Part shown: piece by piece, positions 63,391 to 64,000 of the stretch
Position numbering within the stretch: the first letter of the stretch is position 1
Layout: each line of letters begins with the position of its first letter
NCBI RefSeq assembly: GCF_913062725.1
Contig: NZ_CAJXWY010000007.1
Span: forward strand, 26,632 to 90,631
From: an uncultured Thiohalocapsa sp.
GTDB taxonomy: Bacteria; Pseudomonadota; Gammaproteobacteria; Chromatiales; Chromatiaceae
DNA: 64,000 bases
Reading direction: 5' to 3'
Program-made: the position numbers and the translations under genes
The notes under the pieces: generated by a model
Seen by the model: only the letters and a program-made list of their open reading frames with translations
What the model was told of the DNA's origin: nothing
The model's database searches: none

Positions 63391-63633
63391 ATGCAATTTG
63401 ATCGCCTTATCCAGCTCTATTTCCTCCTCCCCCGTTACCCACAAACCGTAACAGCACGGCAGGTGCAAGAACGCCTCAGGGAAGCGGCCCCGGACTTCGA
63501 CGTCTGTCTCCGGACCGTGCAACGTGACCTCGAGCTTCTGGCGGGTTGCCGCATGCTGAGCGTCGCAACAGACGACGGCCGGCCGGCGCGCTGGTTCCGG
63601 AATGCCAGCGCATACGCACTGGTCGCGACCTAA
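63391..63633 (+). CDS. Short HTH protein resembling the amino terminus of WYL-type regulators
   Basis: An 80-residue protein with a winged-helix pattern: FDRLIQLYFLLPRY, TARQVQERLREA and the recognition-helix region CLRTVQRDLELLAG, as in DeoR/WYL regulators. It stops at about the point where a WYL ligand-binding domain would begin, so it is either a stand-alone DNA-binding protein or a truncated regulator. I saw no WYL-domain remnant immediately downstream. Confidence 0.7.
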   Translation: MQFDRLIQLYFLLPRYPQTVTARQVQERLREAAPDFDVCLRTVQRDLELLAGCRMLSVATDDGRPARWFRNASAYALVAT

Positions 63634-63892
63634 GCCGTGTCGCGGCCGGCCGTCGAGGGCCAGCGCGGCGGCCGGCCGCATGTGTCTTGGAGGGGGAGGG
63701 CAGGCTGGACCGACTGACACGGCATCATCGCCCGCCGGGCTCGCAGCCCCGGCTACGGGCAACGGCGTGCCGCGCCGCTCAGCAGGCCAGCCGGCAAGGC
63801 GCGGAGCGCCCAGTCAGGGAAAGTAAAGATTGGGTCTTGCGCCGGGAGTGCGTCAACGCCGCCGGCTACAGCAGCAGGCACCTATCACCCCA

Positions 63893-64000
63893 TCAGGCAC
63901 TTGGATAGAGCGTCCGCTCGATCCCAAATGCGTCCTCGGGGAGTTGTCCCGCCTTCACCGTAAAGAGATCGAACTCGCGCAGCGGATTCGATGAGACCCA
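63893..64000 (-). CDS. Carboxy-terminal end of an unidentified protein (cut by window edge)
   Basis: Thirty-five codons and a TGA stop (63893-63895) enter from the right edge on the minus strand, reading WVSSNPLREFDLFTV then KAGQLPEDAFGIERTLYP and ending SA. Codon choice and composition look coding. The family cannot be named from this fragment. Confidence 0.55.
   Translation of the reverse strand, partial: WVSSNPLREFDLFTVKAGQLPEDAFGIERTLYPSA

Overview
The window is a single high-GC (roughly two-thirds G+C by eye) bacterial chromosome segment, densely packed with genes on both strands. The gene content and order point to a gammaproteobacterium. rne faces rluC, followed by a HAD phosphatase, an S49 peptidase and a Maf-2 protein, as in Pseudomonas and purple sulfur bacteria. 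xerD, yajQ and dsbC lie together, fabA is present, and LpoA, YcgN and DegS-like proteins occur. A Chromatiales or Ectothiorhodospiraceae-like source is my best guess, held with modest confidence. I saw no rRNA, tRNA, transposase, phage gene or CRISPR array.

Layout. 0-2 kb: a cut-off glycosyltransferase coupled to a sulfotransferase. 2-13.6 kb: housekeeping genes (rne, rluC, HAD, sppA, yceF, ycgN, ogt, xerD, yajQ, dsbC, a PP2C phosphatase). 13.7-16.4 kb: mutS, with a heptanucleotide tandem repeat immediately before its start codon. 17-24.5 kb: a 2083-residue hybrid sensor kinase with five predicted periplasmic binding-protein modules, followed by a receiver-kinase protein. 24.5-27.6 kb: a small membrane protein, phbB, a multi-pass membrane protein, a DUF2934 protein and Hsp20. 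27.7-38.6 kb: an acetyl-unit cluster. It holds acetyl-CoA synthetase, E1-alpha, E1-beta, E2 and an acyl carrier protein, all overlapping by four bases; then a secreted transglutaminase-like protein, a ClpP-fold-like periplasmic protein, a second acyl carrier protein, and a Pat-type acyl-CoA synthetase/GNAT fusion. 38.7-43.1 kb: a putative LpoA-like lipoprotein, a periplasmic histidine phosphatase, an ABC-2 exporter and a DUF2892 protein. 43.5-52.9 kb: a DegS-like protease, a hydrolase-membrane fusion, fabA, proS, and the ilvB-ilvN-ilvC genes. 52.9-54.2 kb: a CorC/CNNM protein.

The most unusual part is 54.3-62.2 kb, where base composition drops visibly. Four minus-strand genes look like one operon. 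The first is an Mre11/SbcD-like nuclease, which overlaps an SbcC/YhaN-like ATPase. Next comes a protein joining two retropepsin-like aspartic protease lobes (two DTG motifs) to a SAM methyltransferase, then a second methyltransferase. A small unknown gene diverges from the operon, and two small membrane proteins and an HhH DNA glycosylase carrying a hexanucleotide repeat follow. I regard the nuclease-ATPase-protease/methyltransferase-methyltransferase set as the best candidate for an undescribed system. Its function is not evident from sequence, and a role in DNA damage or defence is inference.

Functional links that the arrangement supports are: acetate/pyruvate activation together with lysine acetylation (acs with Pat); branched-chain amino-acid synthesis (ilvB, ilvN, ilvC); envelope proteolysis and folding (DegS-like, DsbC, SppA, LpoA-like); and RNA processing and modification (rne, rluC).
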